From: Bacteroidales bacterium
Lineage (GTDB): Bacteria > Bacteroidota > Bacteroidia > Bacteroidales > UBA932
Direction: 5' to 3'
DNA length: 58,507 nucleotides
Assembly: GCA_017438975.1 (NCBI GenBank)
Contig: JAFRUH010000014.1
Span: 1 to 58,507, forward strand
This document shows positions 17,542 through 27,055 of the stretch, piece after piece. Each line of letters opens with the position of its first letter. The first letter of the stretch is position 1. The notes below the pieces were generated by a model, which saw only the letters and a program-made list of their open reading frames with translations, searched no databases and was not told the DNA's origin. The position numbers were made by a program, and so were the translations under genes.

Positions 17542-18447
17542 ATGACCCGGGAACAACTCTCCGGACACCTGTCCGTCGCCGCCGCCTATACGATTTTCGG
17601 ACTGAATATCGTTTTCTGCAAGGACATTGCAGCAGCCGGGATCGTGTCTCCGATCGCCCTCTTCACACTCAGGGCGCTCGGAGCGTCGCTGCTTTTCTGG
17701 CTGCTGTCCCTCTTCATTCCGCGGGAGAAGGTATCCGGGAAGGACATGGGCCTGATCGTCCTGGCTTCGCTTACCGGCCTTTTCATCCCGCAGCTGACCT
17801 TCCTCCAGGCGATGACGGTCTCCGCTCCCGTCGATACGGCCGTCATGGGCACCCTGTCCCCGATCTTCACGATGCTCTTCGCGTTCCTGTTCCTGAAGGA
17901 GCCGATCACCTGGAAAAAAGCCCTGGGCGTCGCCGTTAGCTTCGGGGGCGTCCTCCTGCTGATTTTCAATTCCGTACGTTCCCCCGGCGCCGTTGAACAT
18001 ACGACCCCGGCCGGTTTTGTCCTCCTCCTGCTCAACAGTCTCAGTTTCGCCTTGTATCTCGGCGCTTTCCGGACCCTCATCTCCCGGTACAGCGTCGTGA
18101 CTTTCATGAAATGGATGTTCCTTGTCTCGCTCCTCGTCTCCATTCCCTTGTCGGTCGGGGATCTGGCGCGGACCGATTTCCTGTCCATCCCCGCCGATAT
18201 CCTGTGGGAGATCGGCTATCTCATCCTTTTCGCCACCTTCTTCGCCTATTTCCTGATCCCTTTCGGCCAGAAACGCATCCGTCCCACCCTCGTCAGCATG
18301 TATTCCTACCTCCAGCCGATCATCGCTTCGGTGGTCAGCGTGTGGATCGGGCAGGATATCGTGACCTGGCAGAAACTGCTTGCAGGCATCCTCGTCCTCG
18401 CAGGAGTCACCCTCGTCAACCGGAGCCGGGCAGCCGCTGGCGGATAG
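17542..18447 (+). CDS. EamA (DMT superfamily) transporter
   Basis: 301 residues with ten predicted membrane helices in two EamA repeats (about 1-140 and 155-300). Typical signatures are visible, such as ALRALGASLLFW after helix 1, the PVDTAVMGTLSPIFTMLFAFLFLKEPITW end of repeat one and YSYLQPIIASVVS in repeat two. Members export amino acids, nucleobases or other metabolites; the substrate cannot be assigned. I choose ATG 17542 because a perfect -7 element TAATTTTG lies at 17513-17520, over the alternative TTG start. Confidence 0.85.
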   Translation: MTREQLSGHLSVAAAYTIFGLNIVFCKDIAAAGIVSPIALFTLRALGASLLFWLLSLFIPREKVSGKDMGLIVLASLTGLFIPQLTFLQAMTVSAPVDTAVMGTLSPIFTMLFAFLFLKEPITWKKALGVAVSFGGVLLLIFNSVRSPGAVEHTTPAGFVLLLLNSLSFALYLGAFRTLISRYSVVTFMKWMFLVSLLVSIPLSVGDLARTDFLSIPADILWEIGYLILFATFFAYFLIPFGQKRIRPTLVSMYSYLQPIIASVVSVWIGQDIVTWQKLLAGILVLAGVTLVNRSRAAAGG

Positions 18448-18482
18448 ACCCTCTTCGGAGAGCAATATTTGCAGGAAATGCG

Positions 18483-18490
18483 TATATTTG
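18483..18490 (+). promoter_or_regulatory. -7 element of the patatin gene
   Basis: TATATTTG is a perfect -7 match 24 bp before the ATG at 18515. It excludes the longer in-frame start at 18380 that overlaps the EamA gene. No good -33 box is seen at the usual distance. Confidence 0.6.
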
Positions 18491-18514
18491 AAAATTGAAA
18501 TCATATCGGAAAAG

Positions 18515-21043
18515 ATGAAAAAACTGATAACCGCCTTCTTTCTCTTTTCCGCCCTTCCGCTGTGCGGCTGGGCGCAGATCTTGAAAAGTGACAATCCGTC
18601 AGCCGATTCCGTGGCCTTCGCGAAGGTCCGCGCCCGCATGGACTCCATCCGGCAGTACCGTCCTACGGTCGGGCTCGTCCTTGCCGGAGGCGGCGCCCGC
18701 GGCCTGGCGCACCTCGGGGTTATCAAATACATGGAAGAGTTGGGAATCCCCGTCGATATCGTAACAGGGACCAGCATGGGCGGCCTTGTGGGCGGTCTGT
18801 ATGCGTTGGGTTACAAGCATGATCAACTGGATTCCCTCGTGCGCGCCATCGACTGGCCGGTCATGATGTCGGATGACATCCCGCAGGACTATATTTCTTA
18901 TAAACTCCGGAAATACCGCGAAAAATTCATCATCCGCATCCCGCATCACTATGACCATAAAGATCTGGCCGAGCGGTTGAAAAAGGAACGGATCGCGGAC
19001 AAGATGGCGGAAGAATCCGGCGGTAAGTCCTCCGACATGATGCGGGAATCCATCTCGCGGATGAGTCTGGGATTTCCGGACGGCTACCTGTACGGTCTCA
19101 ATGTCCGGAACACCCTTAGTTCCGTGAGCGTGGGTTACCAGGACAGCATCAGTTTCGCCGACCTACCGATCCCCTTCGCCTGCGTTGCGACCGACCTGTA
19201 TGCGATGACCCCCAAGTACTGGACCGGCGGCAGCATCACCGATGCGCTTCGGTCCACGATGGCTATCCCGTTCTATTTCAGGGCCGTACGCCAGAATGGC
19301 GAGGTGCTTTTGGATGGCGGGATGCGGAACAACTTCCCCGTGGACATCGCCAGGGCGATGGGCGCGGACATCATCATCGGCTCGGAAATGTCCGTCCACC
19401 GGGAACTGAACGAACTGAACACCCCGGCGGATTTCCTGATGCAGACCATCTCCCTGCTCTCTTCCGGAACGATGGAGCCCGCCCAGAAGATGCTGGACCT
19501 CGACGTCCATCACGAACTGAAAGGCTATTCCATGCTGTCTTTCGACGACGAGAGCGTGGACGACATCATCGGACAGGGCTACCGGAATGCCGTCCAAAGT
19601 AAGGATTTTTTTGAATCGATCGCCGCCGTCGTGGCCGGGAAGGCCGCACCTCCGGTCTCCCGTCCCGCATCCGCCGTCAACCTGGCGCAGAAAAAAGTCC
19701 TGGTGGATCATGTACGGTTTACCGGTATCACGGAGGAAGAGCAAGGCCGGATCCTTCATCATACGAGATATCCGAAGGACGGGCTCTACGACCGGGCCGT
19801 CGTAGAACGCTTGCTGAACGACATCTACGGAACCAACGCCTTCGAATCCATCACCTACCATATGGAAGGACATGAAGAGCCGTATACCCTTGTCTTCGAC
19901 TGCCAGAAAGGGCAGACGAACGATTTCGCTCTCGGTCTCCGCGCCGACACGGACGAGACGGTGGCCGTCGCCCTGCACTATGGTCTGGGGACCCGCCGCC
20001 TCGCCGGCCCCCGCATGACGGCGGACTTGAAACTGGGCACCAATCCTGCCCTGGAAATCGACGGATCCTACCAGTTCATGAGAGGGCTTCCTACGATCGG
20101 AGTCACGGCGCGGAGCCGGATGATGAATACATCGTTCGGATACCAGTCTTCTTCGGAATTCAATCTGCTTTCTGCCGCCGTGGATGCTTATGTGGAAGAC
20201 TCCCGCCTTCGTTTCGGCTCCGTCCGGCTGGGATTGACGGCCGAGATGACCCCTTATGAACGCTATCTGGAATATATGGACAGCCGTTTCGGCTGGGATT
20301 GGAACAGTTATTGGCTTTCCGCATTTTCCCGCATCAAGTTCGACACGTTCGACGACGGATACTATCCTACGAGGGGCGTTCGCTTCTGTCTGGACGGCCG
20401 GTATGTTTTCGAGGGCCGGAGGCTCTACACCCCGGTAGTAGAACCCTGGGAAGACGATGGAGACAGCAATTACGGCGACAATTGGGACGAAGGAACCGCT
20501 TACGCGGAGGAAGTGAATGAAGAAGAGGATGACGACTATTCCGGGGAACCTTATGTCCCGGAGGATTTCCAGAGGACGGAGCCGGTCGGCCCTTACGGAT
20601 GCGTGCTTGCCAGTTTTGAGGCGGCCTTCTCCCCGTGGAGCAATTTTACGATCCTTCCCAGCCTTTGGTTCGGCTGGCAATCGGATTATCATTCCGCGTT
20701 GAATCCCCGGCACAGCATCGCCGTCGGCGGATTCCTGCCCGGCCGCTATGTGGAACGTCAGATTCCGTTTTTCGGTTTTCCGAACGGGTACAAATACAGT
20801 TCGCTGGTCACCGTTGTGTCCCAGCTGGACCTGCGACTCCGGTTTGCACGCAAGAATTTCATTACGGCTAGAAGCGGCTTATTCTTCCGGGACGAGGGCT
20901 TCCAGTCACTGTTTTTATCCCCGATCTATGCCTTTGGCATGGAATTGGGACGCCAGACGATGGTCGGTCCGCTGCGGATAGCCGTCCAGTGGTGCGACAT
21001 CACCGGCATAACCGCCTATGCCGGAATCGGTTTTGACTTCTAA
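18515..21043 (+). CDS. Patatin-like phospholipase with POTRA-like and outer-membrane barrel domains
   Basis: 842 residues with a signal peptide ending near GWAQ (about 21). The patatin domain (about 50-370) has oxyanion motif GGGARG (58-63), nucleophile GTSMGG (Ser 87) and the Asp of LLDGG. A POTRA-like segment follows (about 400-470: VLVDHVRFTGI...). The last 370 residues resemble a BamA/surface-antigen barrel. Patatin-barrel fusions of this kind (PlpD/type Vd-like) place a lipid acyl hydrolase at the outer membrane. A very acidic insert of about 40 residues (many D/E/G/Y, around 645-690) interrupts the barrel region, probably a surface loop. The flippase gene follows after 14 bp. Confidence 0.85.
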   Translation: MKKLITAFFLFSALPLCGWAQILKSDNPSADSVAFAKVRARMDSIRQYRPTVGLVLAGGGARGLAHLGVIKYMEELGIPVDIVTGTSMGGLVGGLYALGYKHDQLDSLVRAIDWPVMMSDDIPQDYISYKLRKYREKFIIRIPHHYDHKDLAERLKKERIADKMAEESGGKSSDMMRESISRMSLGFPDGYLYGLNVRNTLSSVSVGYQDSISFADLPIPFACVATDLYAMTPKYWTGGSITDALRSTMAIPFYFRAVRQNGEVLLDGGMRNNFPVDIARAMGADIIIGSEMSVHRELNELNTPADFLMQTISLLSSGTMEPAQKMLDLDVHHELKGYSMLSFDDESVDDIIGQGYRNAVQSKDFFESIAAVVAGKAAPPVSRPASAVNLAQKKVLVDHVRFTGITEEEQGRILHHTRYPKDGLYDRAVVERLLNDIYGTNAFESITYHMEGHEEPYTLVFDCQKGQTNDFALGLRADTDETVAVALHYGLGTRRLAGPRMTADLKLGTNPALEIDGSYQFMRGLPTIGVTARSRMMNTSFGYQSSSEFNLLSAAVDAYVEDSRLRFGSVRLGLTAEMTPYERYLEYMDSRFGWDWNSYWLSAFSRIKFDTFDDGYYPTRGVRFCLDGRYVFEGRRLYTPVVEPWEDDGDSNYGDNWDEGTAYAEEVNEEEDDDYSGEPYVPEDFQRTEPVGPYGCVLASFEAAFSPWSNFTILPSLWFGWQSDYHSALNPRHSIAVGGFLPGRYVERQIPFFGFPNGYKYSSLVTVVSQLDLRLRFARKNFITARSGLFFRDEGFQSLFLSPIYAFGMELGRQTMVGPLRIAVQWCDITGITAYAGIGFDF

Positions 21044-21057
21044 CGGTTTCAGGTGTT

Positions 21058-22554
21058 ATGGCAGACATGAAATCCCTGGCCAGGGATACGGCCATCTACG
21101 GACTCAGCAGCATCGTCGGGCGTTTCCTGAACTATCTGCTCGTCCCCGTATATACCTATGCGATCGCGGCCTCGAGCGGCGGTTACGGCGTCATCACGAA
21201 CCTCTACGCCTATACGGCCCTGCTCCTGGTCATCCTTACCTACGGGATGGAAACGACCTTCTTCCGGTTCGCCAACAAGGAAGGGGAGGATCCGAAACTG
21301 GTCTATTCGACCATCCTGCGGATGATCGGGGGGACCTCGCTCCTGTTCATCGCCCTTGTCTTCATCTTCATCGGGCCGGTTTCCCGGGCGATGGGTTACC
21401 CGGACCATCCGTCCTATATCTGGAGCCTTGCGATCGTAGTCGCCCTGGATGCCTTCCAGGCTATCCTTTTCTCTTATCTGCGGTATCAGAAAAGACCGGT
21501 CAAGTTCGCGGCGCTGAAGCTCCTGTTCATTATCCTGAACATCGCGCTGACCCTCCTTTTCTTCGTCCTTCTCCCCAAGCTCTACCAGACGCATCCCGAC
21601 TGGGTCGGAAAGATTTACGACCCCTCTATCGGTGTCGGCTATGTATTCTATATCAATTTGTTCTGTACGTCCTTCGTGACCTTCTTCTTCCTGAAGGAGA
21701 TCCGGGGGATCGGATACGGATTCGACGCGGCGCTGAGCCGGCGGATGCTCTCTTACAGCTGGCCGATCCTCGTCCTGGGTATTGCGGGCATCCTGAACCA
21801 GACGGCGGACAAGATCCTGTTCCCGAAGATTTATCCCGGCGAGGATGCGAACGCCCAGCTCGGCATCTACGGGGCGGCCTCGAAGATCGCCATGATCATG
21901 GCCATGATCACCCAGGCTTTCCGCTATGCCTATGAACCCTTCGTCTTCGGCAATTCCCGCGACCGGGACAGCAAGGAGACCTATGCCAAGGGGATGAAGT
22001 ACTTCGTGATCTTTACACTGTTGGCCTTCCTTTGCGTCATGGGGTACATGAATATCCTCCGGTACATCATCCGGAGCGATTACTGGGACGGCCTGAGGGT
22101 CGTTCCGATCGTGATGGCCGCGGAAATCATGATGGGCATCTATTTCAACCTCAGTTTCTGGTACAAGCTGACGGACAAGACGATCTGGGGCGCGGTCTTC
22201 TCGGGAATCGGCTGCGCGGTCCTGATCGCCGTGAACGTGATCTTCGTGCCGAAGTTCGGGTACATGGCCTGCGCCTGGGGCGGATTCGCGGGGTACGGAA
22301 CGGCGATGCTGCTGTCGTATTTCGTCGGACAAAAGCATTACCCAATCGCCTATCCGATCAAGGAAATGGCTGTATACGTGTTGATTACGGCGATTCAGTT
22401 CGCGGGCATCCTCTGGAGCAACACCCATCTCGGATTCTGGCCGGCGCTTATTGTCAACACGTTCCTGATCCTTGTCTTCTGTTTCTATATCGTGAAGAAG
22501 GATCTGCCGCTTTCGGGCCTTCCCGTCATCGGAAAGTATTTTAAGAAACGCTAG
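21058..22554 (+). CDS. Polysaccharide flippase of the MOP (Wzx/MurJ-like) superfamily
   Basis: 498 residues and about 14 membrane helices. The N-terminus (LARDTAIYGLSSIVGRFLNYLL) is typical of polysaccharide biosynthesis protein/oligosaccharide flippases in Bacteroidales. These move undecaprenyl-linked sugars or similar lipids across the inner membrane. The gene lies between the patatin and the MG2/plug protein with gaps of 14 and 2 bp, so the three form an operon; it is not in a capsule cluster. It is close in type to the stand-alone flippase found in most Bacteroidales genomes. Confidence 0.8.
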   Translation: MADMKSLARDTAIYGLSSIVGRFLNYLLVPVYTYAIAASSGGYGVITNLYAYTALLLVILTYGMETTFFRFANKEGEDPKLVYSTILRMIGGTSLLFIALVFIFIGPVSRAMGYPDHPSYIWSLAIVVALDAFQAILFSYLRYQKRPVKFAALKLLFIILNIALTLLFFVLLPKLYQTHPDWVGKIYDPSIGVGYVFYINLFCTSFVTFFFLKEIRGIGYGFDAALSRRMLSYSWPILVLGIAGILNQTADKILFPKIYPGEDANAQLGIYGAASKIAMIMAMITQAFRYAYEPFVFGNSRDRDSKETYAKGMKYFVIFTLLAFLCVMGYMNILRYIIRSDYWDGLRVVPIVMAAEIMMGIYFNLSFWYKLTDKTIWGAVFSGIGCAVLIAVNVIFVPKFGYMACAWGGFAGYGTAMLLSYFVGQKHYPIAYPIKEMAVYVLITAIQFAGILWSNTHLGFWPALIVNTFLILVFCFYIVKKDLPLSGLPVIGKYFKKR

Positions 22555-22556
22555 CC

Positions 22557-24131
22557 ATGTCCCGGCCGCTTTCAATCCTGCTGATCTTCCTCGGCCTGTC
22601 CCTGCCCGTTTTCGGGCAGGAAAGAGTGTATGTCCGGACGAACTGCGCCCAGTATGTACCAGGAGACCGGATCTGGTTCCGTTGCTACCTTTTCGAAGGG
22701 GCTGAGCGGGAGCCTTCCGGGGAAAGCCTCTATATCTATACGGAACTCGCCGATACCCTGGGGTCGGTCCTGACCCGGGTCAAGGTCATGCAGCGGGACG
22801 GGGTGTTTTCCGGTTATATGGACATTCCGGATGAGACCCCGGGCGGGGTCCTGCTGCTGAGGGCTTATACGCTGGGAATGGCCGCATCCCCGGAGTCCGC
22901 CTTCGTCAAGGCCATCCCGGTCGGACGGTCCGTGTTCCGGCACGGTGCCGATGTCACAGAGGGGGGAGAAGAACCGGCGCGCTGCCGGGTTCCCGCCTCT
23001 TTCATGAGGGCATCCCTCGAAGACCGGGATTCCGTCCTTCTCTTCTTCGGGCAGCCGGACCTGAAGGAGGGTGAGATCCTGGACCTGTCGCTGTCGGTAT
23101 CGGCAGACCGGGAGCCTCTCTCGTCCATCATCTCCTATTTCCGCACTTTTCCGGCGCTTTCCGGCGGGAAGGGATTCCATGAGAAAACGCAGGAAATCAC
23201 CGGGACGGTCGTCCGGTCCCTTTCCGGCCGGCCGGTTTCTTCCGCCAAGGTCAGCCTGATGTCCCCGCAAGCGGGCATCGTCGCGGTCCGGGAAGCCGGT
23301 GAGGACGGAAAGTTCCGTTTCGAAGGGCTGGATTATCCCGCCGGAACCCAGTACGTCCTGAAATCGACGGATATGGACGGGAAGGGGAAATATGCCCTGA
23401 AGATTGACGAAACGGTCTTTCCGTCATTCGTTTACGATCCCGGACAGATCGCCTGGATGGATGCGGTCGGCGAAGATCCCCAGCAATGGGACGAGTCTCT
23501 CATGGCCGGTTCGGACCATCTTCTCCAGAGCAGTATCATAACAGTCAGTCAACCAGACCATTACGATGTCTTTTCCTCGAATAGCGATGCTTCTTTCGGT
23601 CCCAAGCAGATTGAGGAGATGAATGTGACCTGCCTGCACGAACTTCTTCGCCGGGTCCCGGGTGTGTTTATTTTTGACGAACAATGCTATATCCGTGCGC
23701 AGACCTCGATCATGAACGAGTGGCAGCCGGCGGCGATCGCCGTGGACGGTGTCATCTGGGAGGGCCTCGACCTGGACGAGATCGAGATGCCGAATGTGGA
23801 AAGGGTCGATATCTTCAAGACCGGCCAAACGGTCCTCTGGGGCTCCGCGGGCGGAAACGGAGTGATTTCTATCACGACCAAATCCCGGTCCTATGCCAGC
23901 GAGGATGTGGCCCGTCCGGACCCGAATATCAGGAAAGTCACGCCCCTGGGATATCAGCTGCAGGAAAGGTATCAGCCCGGCGGCCTGGGAAACCGCTCGC
24001 TGCTCTGGATCCCGCAGGTCAGTTCCGGGGAAGCCGGTTTTTCCGTTCCGTCCTCCATCCATTCCGTCCGGATCGTCCTGGAGGGGGTCAGCAGCCTCGG
24101 CCGGCTGGTGCACGAAGAATGGGTCTTATAG
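22557..24131 (+). CDS. Secreted protein with macroglobulin-like, carboxypeptidase-regulatory-like and TonB-plug-like domains
   Basis: 524 residues with a signal peptide ending near VFGQ. The start (VYVRTNCAQYVPGDRIWFRCYLF) is the MG2-like domain of alpha-2-macroglobulin-type proteins in Bacteroidetes. A carboxypeptidase-regulatory-like beta-sandwich follows (about 215-280), then a TonB receptor plug-like segment (about 350-450: LLRRVPGVFI, AIAVDGV, VERVDIFKTG, GSAGGNGVISITTK). No barrel follows, so it is not a transporter by itself. Its stop overlaps the convergent gene by 6 bp. It may act as a periplasmic or outer-membrane accessory to a receptor. Confidence 0.75.
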   Translation: MSRPLSILLIFLGLSLPVFGQERVYVRTNCAQYVPGDRIWFRCYLFEGAEREPSGESLYIYTELADTLGSVLTRVKVMQRDGVFSGYMDIPDETPGGVLLLRAYTLGMAASPESAFVKAIPVGRSVFRHGADVTEGGEEPARCRVPASFMRASLEDRDSVLLFFGQPDLKEGEILDLSLSVSADREPLSSIISYFRTFPALSGGKGFHEKTQEITGTVVRSLSGRPVSSAKVSLMSPQAGIVAVREAGEDGKFRFEGLDYPAGTQYVLKSTDMDGKGKYALKIDETVFPSFVYDPGQIAWMDAVGEDPQQWDESLMAGSDHLLQSSIITVSQPDHYDVFSSNSDASFGPKQIEEMNVTCLHELLRRVPGVFIFDEQCYIRAQTSIMNEWQPAAIAVDGVIWEGLDLDEIEMPNVERVDIFKTGQTVLWGSAGGNGVISITTKSRSYASEDVARPDPNIRKVTPLGYQLQERYQPGGLGNRSLLWIPQVSSGEAGFSVPSSIHSVRIVLEGVSSLGRLVHEEWVL

Positions 24132-26123
24132 GAGGGAAGTCTTTACTGTAATCCAGTCGAAATGGCGGTACAGCTCCCCGTTCTCTTCGTAGGAACGGAG
24201 GTTCAGGGTGCGCTGGCGAAGTTCGTCCTTTTCTCCTTTCCGATATCCGGAAACCAGGAGCGAGGCGCATTTCCGGAGATTCTCTCCGATGGCCAGGTAT
24301 TCCAGCGAGTCGTAGATCTTCCCGCGTTCGGGGTAGAGTTCCGTCTGTCCGGGCTCGAGGATGTCCGGAATCAGGCGTGCGGCCTCCCGGACCTCGGGGG
24401 ATGCGAGCTGGAGCTTGGTATGGACATGGGCGCAGCATTCGAGTTCATGTCCCTGTTTCCGCATCAGTTCCATGTTATTGCGGAGCCGGTTCGCGGGATC
24501 GGCCATCAGGGCGTCCCTTCTTTCGTCCCAGGAACCGCTCTGTCCCGTCGCCCGCTGATAGGCGTCGAAGAAGCGGCTGGCCTGTTCCTTGAGGCCCTTC
24601 CCCGAGATGACGTCCGGCTGCCAGATCCGGTCCCAGCCTCCGAAGCTGCAGATGACGGGCCGTCCGTTCGGACAGTAGGAGCGGTTATAATAATCAAGAA
24701 TGCTCCGGGAGGCCTCGGAGGGAGCTTTTTCCCGTGCGAGGATGACGAATTCCGAGAGGTCTTTCCCTTCCCGGGCAGCGCTCTGGAGTAGAGAAACGGC
24801 CGTTTCAATGTTGAAGGAATCCGAGTTCGTCGCGACGATGATGTAGTTGATATCCCGGATATCCCGGACAAAATCTTCCCAGAACCGTTCGCTGCCGACC
24901 TTCGCGTCGGACCATTTCAGGGACGGGTCGTCCCGGAGGCCGGGATGCGTTCCGAGATACTGCCCTTTCCGGAGGTCCATGTCCGGGTCATAGACGGAGA
25001 TGGACAGCGGGATGCGATTCCGGTCCTTCCCGACGAAGGTGCCGAATTCATAAAGAAAACCGAGGGCTTCCTGCCCCGTTTCCCCGAAGCCTACGATCAT
25101 GGCGTGGAATCCGTCCTTTACATATCCGAGCGGACAACCGTCTTTTCCCCGGGCGATATCTACGAAATGCACGGGATGCAGGTCGGGACGGTTGAACTTG
25201 ATGTCCTGGAAGGCCAGATAGTGCGTATCGATGAGGCGGATGCGGTTCTGCAGACCGGAATACAGCCCGTTGAATCCGTTCTTCCGGTCCACAAGACAGA
25301 AAATCTTGGCCGGAATGTCCCCGGCTCCGGAAATCATCTCCAGGCGCTCCATGTTCTCGTCTTCATCTTCCGAAAGGAGATAGATGCTGGTCCGGGGGTT
25401 GTTCAGCCACGGGGCGAGCCGGGCGGTCTGCAGTCCTTTCAAAAGGACGAAACGATCGGATCCGAGTTCCTCTTCCAGGGTCTTTTCCTTCCGGCGGCTC
25501 ATCAGGTTCGAGAGGACGTCGCCGAGGGATATTTCTTTATGGACCTGTTCCCTGTCCGGGAAATCGATCAGGATCAGCCGTCCGTCCCGGTCGTCTTCTT
25601 TCAGGATGGACCGGGCGAGGGCCTTGGTCTGCGGGTTGATGCCGAGGAAAATGTGGTTTTTCCCGGCTTCGGCGGCTTTTTTTCCATGCGTCCTGAGCCA
25701 GATCCTGTCCCGGAACTTCCTCGGGAGAATCTGGAAGACCATCACGAAACTGAAACAGAGGATCAGGGTGAAGATGGTCAGATAGGCGAGCAGCAGACCG
25801 GGCATATGGAATACGACGGCGGCGTAGATGTCATCGAAGATAAAGGTCCGCCCTACGAACATTTCCAGGCCTGCGACGAGGGAGATCAGGCAGAGCTGGA
25901 TCCAGTTCCCATCCGTCGCCGTATGGGTGGAGAGGGAGAGCATGACGACATGGACCGCGGCGCCTCCGATCAGCAGAAGTCCGAATACGGCCAGAATCAC
26001 ATTCCTGCGGTTCTTCCGCAGCTGCAGATTGAGGAAATGGATGAATAGGAAAACTCCGGCCAGAAGCAGGACGGCCCAGAGGATCATCATCGGGGTGGAG
26101 ACGGGGAACTGTGCGGCGTGCAT
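24126..26123 (-). CDS. Membrane protein with two TrkA-N/RCK-like nucleotide-binding folds
   Basis: 665 residues. Three or four membrane helices lie in the first 140 residues. Two Rossmann-like segments follow: about 155-290 (HIFLGINPQTKALARSIL) and about 345-500 (AMIVGFGETGQEALGFLYEFG, then YIIVATNSD). This is the layout of RCK-gated ion channels or transporters, but I see no clear TVGYG-type selectivity filter. A C-terminal helical region (about 540-665) has no known match. It could be a nucleotide-gated transporter or a sensor. A -7 element TATTTTTG lies at 26144-26151. Confidence 0.65.
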   Translation of the reverse strand: MHAAQFPVSTPMMILWAVLLLAGVFLFIHFLNLQLRKNRRNVILAVFGLLLIGGAAVHVVMLSLSTHTATDGNWIQLCLISLVAGLEMFVGRTFIFDDIYAAVVFHMPGLLLAYLTIFTLILCFSFVMVFQILPRKFRDRIWLRTHGKKAAEAGKNHIFLGINPQTKALARSILKEDDRDGRLILIDFPDREQVHKEISLGDVLSNLMSRRKEKTLEEELGSDRFVLLKGLQTARLAPWLNNPRTSIYLLSEDEDENMERLEMISGAGDIPAKIFCLVDRKNGFNGLYSGLQNRIRLIDTHYLAFQDIKFNRPDLHPVHFVDIARGKDGCPLGYVKDGFHAMIVGFGETGQEALGFLYEFGTFVGKDRNRIPLSISVYDPDMDLRKGQYLGTHPGLRDDPSLKWSDAKVGSERFWEDFVRDIRDINYIIVATNSDSFNIETAVSLLQSAAREGKDLSEFVILAREKAPSEASRSILDYYNRSYCPNGRPVICSFGGWDRIWQPDVISGKGLKEQASRFFDAYQRATGQSGSWDERRDALMADPANRLRNNMELMRKQGHELECCAHVHTKLQLASPEVREAARLIPDILEPGQTELYPERGKIYDSLEYLAIGENLRKCASLLVSGYRKGEKDELRQRTLNLRSYEENGELYRHFDWITVKTSLL

Positions 26124-26143
26124 AGTGAATCAGTAGTTTTCCA

Positions 26144-26151
26144 CAAAAATA
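26144..26151 (-). promoter_or_regulatory. -7 element of the RCK-like membrane protein gene
   Basis: TATTTTTG on the minus strand lies 20 bp upstream of the start at 26123. It directly follows the hairpin at 26156-26196, so the previous transcript ends where this one begins. Confidence 0.5.
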
Positions 26152-26155
26152 GCAA

Positions 26156-26196
26156 TAAAAAGATGAACGCCGCGTGCATCCCTGCATACGGCGTTC
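26156..26196 (-). terminator. Terminator of the leftward cyclophilin transcript
   Basis: GAACGCCG (26165-26172) pairs with CGGCGTTC (26189-26196), with a further TGCA/TGCA pair inside. On the minus strand it is followed by a T-rich run (26156-26161). Confidence 0.65.
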
Positions 26197-26323
26197 GCAA
26201 TTCTAACCTAAAACTTAACCTATGAAAAAACTATTCATACTTAAGTAATACCAATTTCGTGCCAAGAAAGGCCGTAAGACAACATTTTTCGGATACTTTT
26301 AGGGAAAATGATTGTCTTTAGGT

Positions 26324-27052
26324 CTACTCCGTCTTCTTGTTCATCTCCGCATCCGGTCGGATACTTAGAATACGTACTTCCTGGACGGGACGGTCCCTCT
26401 TGTCGGTCTTGACCATGGCGATCTTGTCGATGACGCTGAGTCCGGCGACCGTTTCTCCGAAGACCGTGTACGCTCCGTCGAGGTGGGCGCAGTTCTCGGG
26501 ACTCTGCACGATGTAGAACTGGGATCCGGATGATTCCTTCATCGGATTCGCCATGTCTCCGCGTCGTGCGGCGGCGAGTGCGCCTTTCTTGTGCCGGTAT
26601 TCCGGAACGAATTCGGCCGGTATCTCATAGCCGGGCCCGCCTTCGCCCCACTGGGCGACGAGGGAGGTGTCGCGGGTATTGGGGTCTCCGCCCTGGATCA
26701 TGAAATCTTTGATGACCCGGTGGAAGAGGAGACTGTCGTAGAATCCTGACAGGGCCAGTTTTTCGAAATTGTCGCGGTGTTTCGGAGTCCCTTTGAAGAG
26801 CCGGACCTTGATCGTTCCCATATTGGTAACGATATCGAACACGGGTTCTTCCGGGAGCAGGGCGGCCTGTTCCGTCGCTTTTTTCTCCTTTTCAACCCGA
26901 AGGGCGGCGAGGGCCGCGGAGTCGGCCGCTGCTTCGGCGCGGGCGATGGAGTCCGCACGTGCGGCTTCGGCTTCTTTTTCAGCTTTACGGGCACCGCCTC
27001 CGCAAGCGCAGAGCAGGGCGACGGTTCCGAGCAGGATCATCATGCGTTTCAT
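26324..27052 (-). CDS. Cyclophilin-type peptidyl-prolyl isomerase, lipoprotein
   Basis: 242 residues. The lipobox (LCAC) near residue 17 is followed by an Ala/Glu/Lys-rich helical linker (about 20-65) and a cyclophilin domain (about 70-235). Motifs include FHRVIKDFMIQGGDP, GPGYEIPAEF, GSQFYIV and VFGETVAG. It should speed cis-trans isomerisation of X-Pro bonds in the periplasm. The helical linker may act as a spacer from the membrane. It starts 3 bp after the stop of the GH20 gene, so it is probably co-transcribed. Confidence 0.9.
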   Translation of the reverse strand: MKRMMILLGTVALLCACGGGARKAEKEAEAARADSIARAEAAADSAALAALRVEKEKKATEQAALLPEEPVFDIVTNMGTIKVRLFKGTPKHRDNFEKLALSGFYDSLLFHRVIKDFMIQGGDPNTRDTSLVAQWGEGGPGYEIPAEFVPEYRHKKGALAAARRGDMANPMKESSGSQFYIVQSPENCAHLDGAYTVFGETVAGLSVIDKIAMVKTDKRDRPVQEVRILSIRPDAEMNKKTE

Positions 27053-27055
27053 CCG

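Noticed and set aside
26221-26247. Micro-frame MKKLFILK between terminator and cyclophilin stop
   Set aside because: Only eight codons and no following coding sequence; may be a gene relic, but unsupported.
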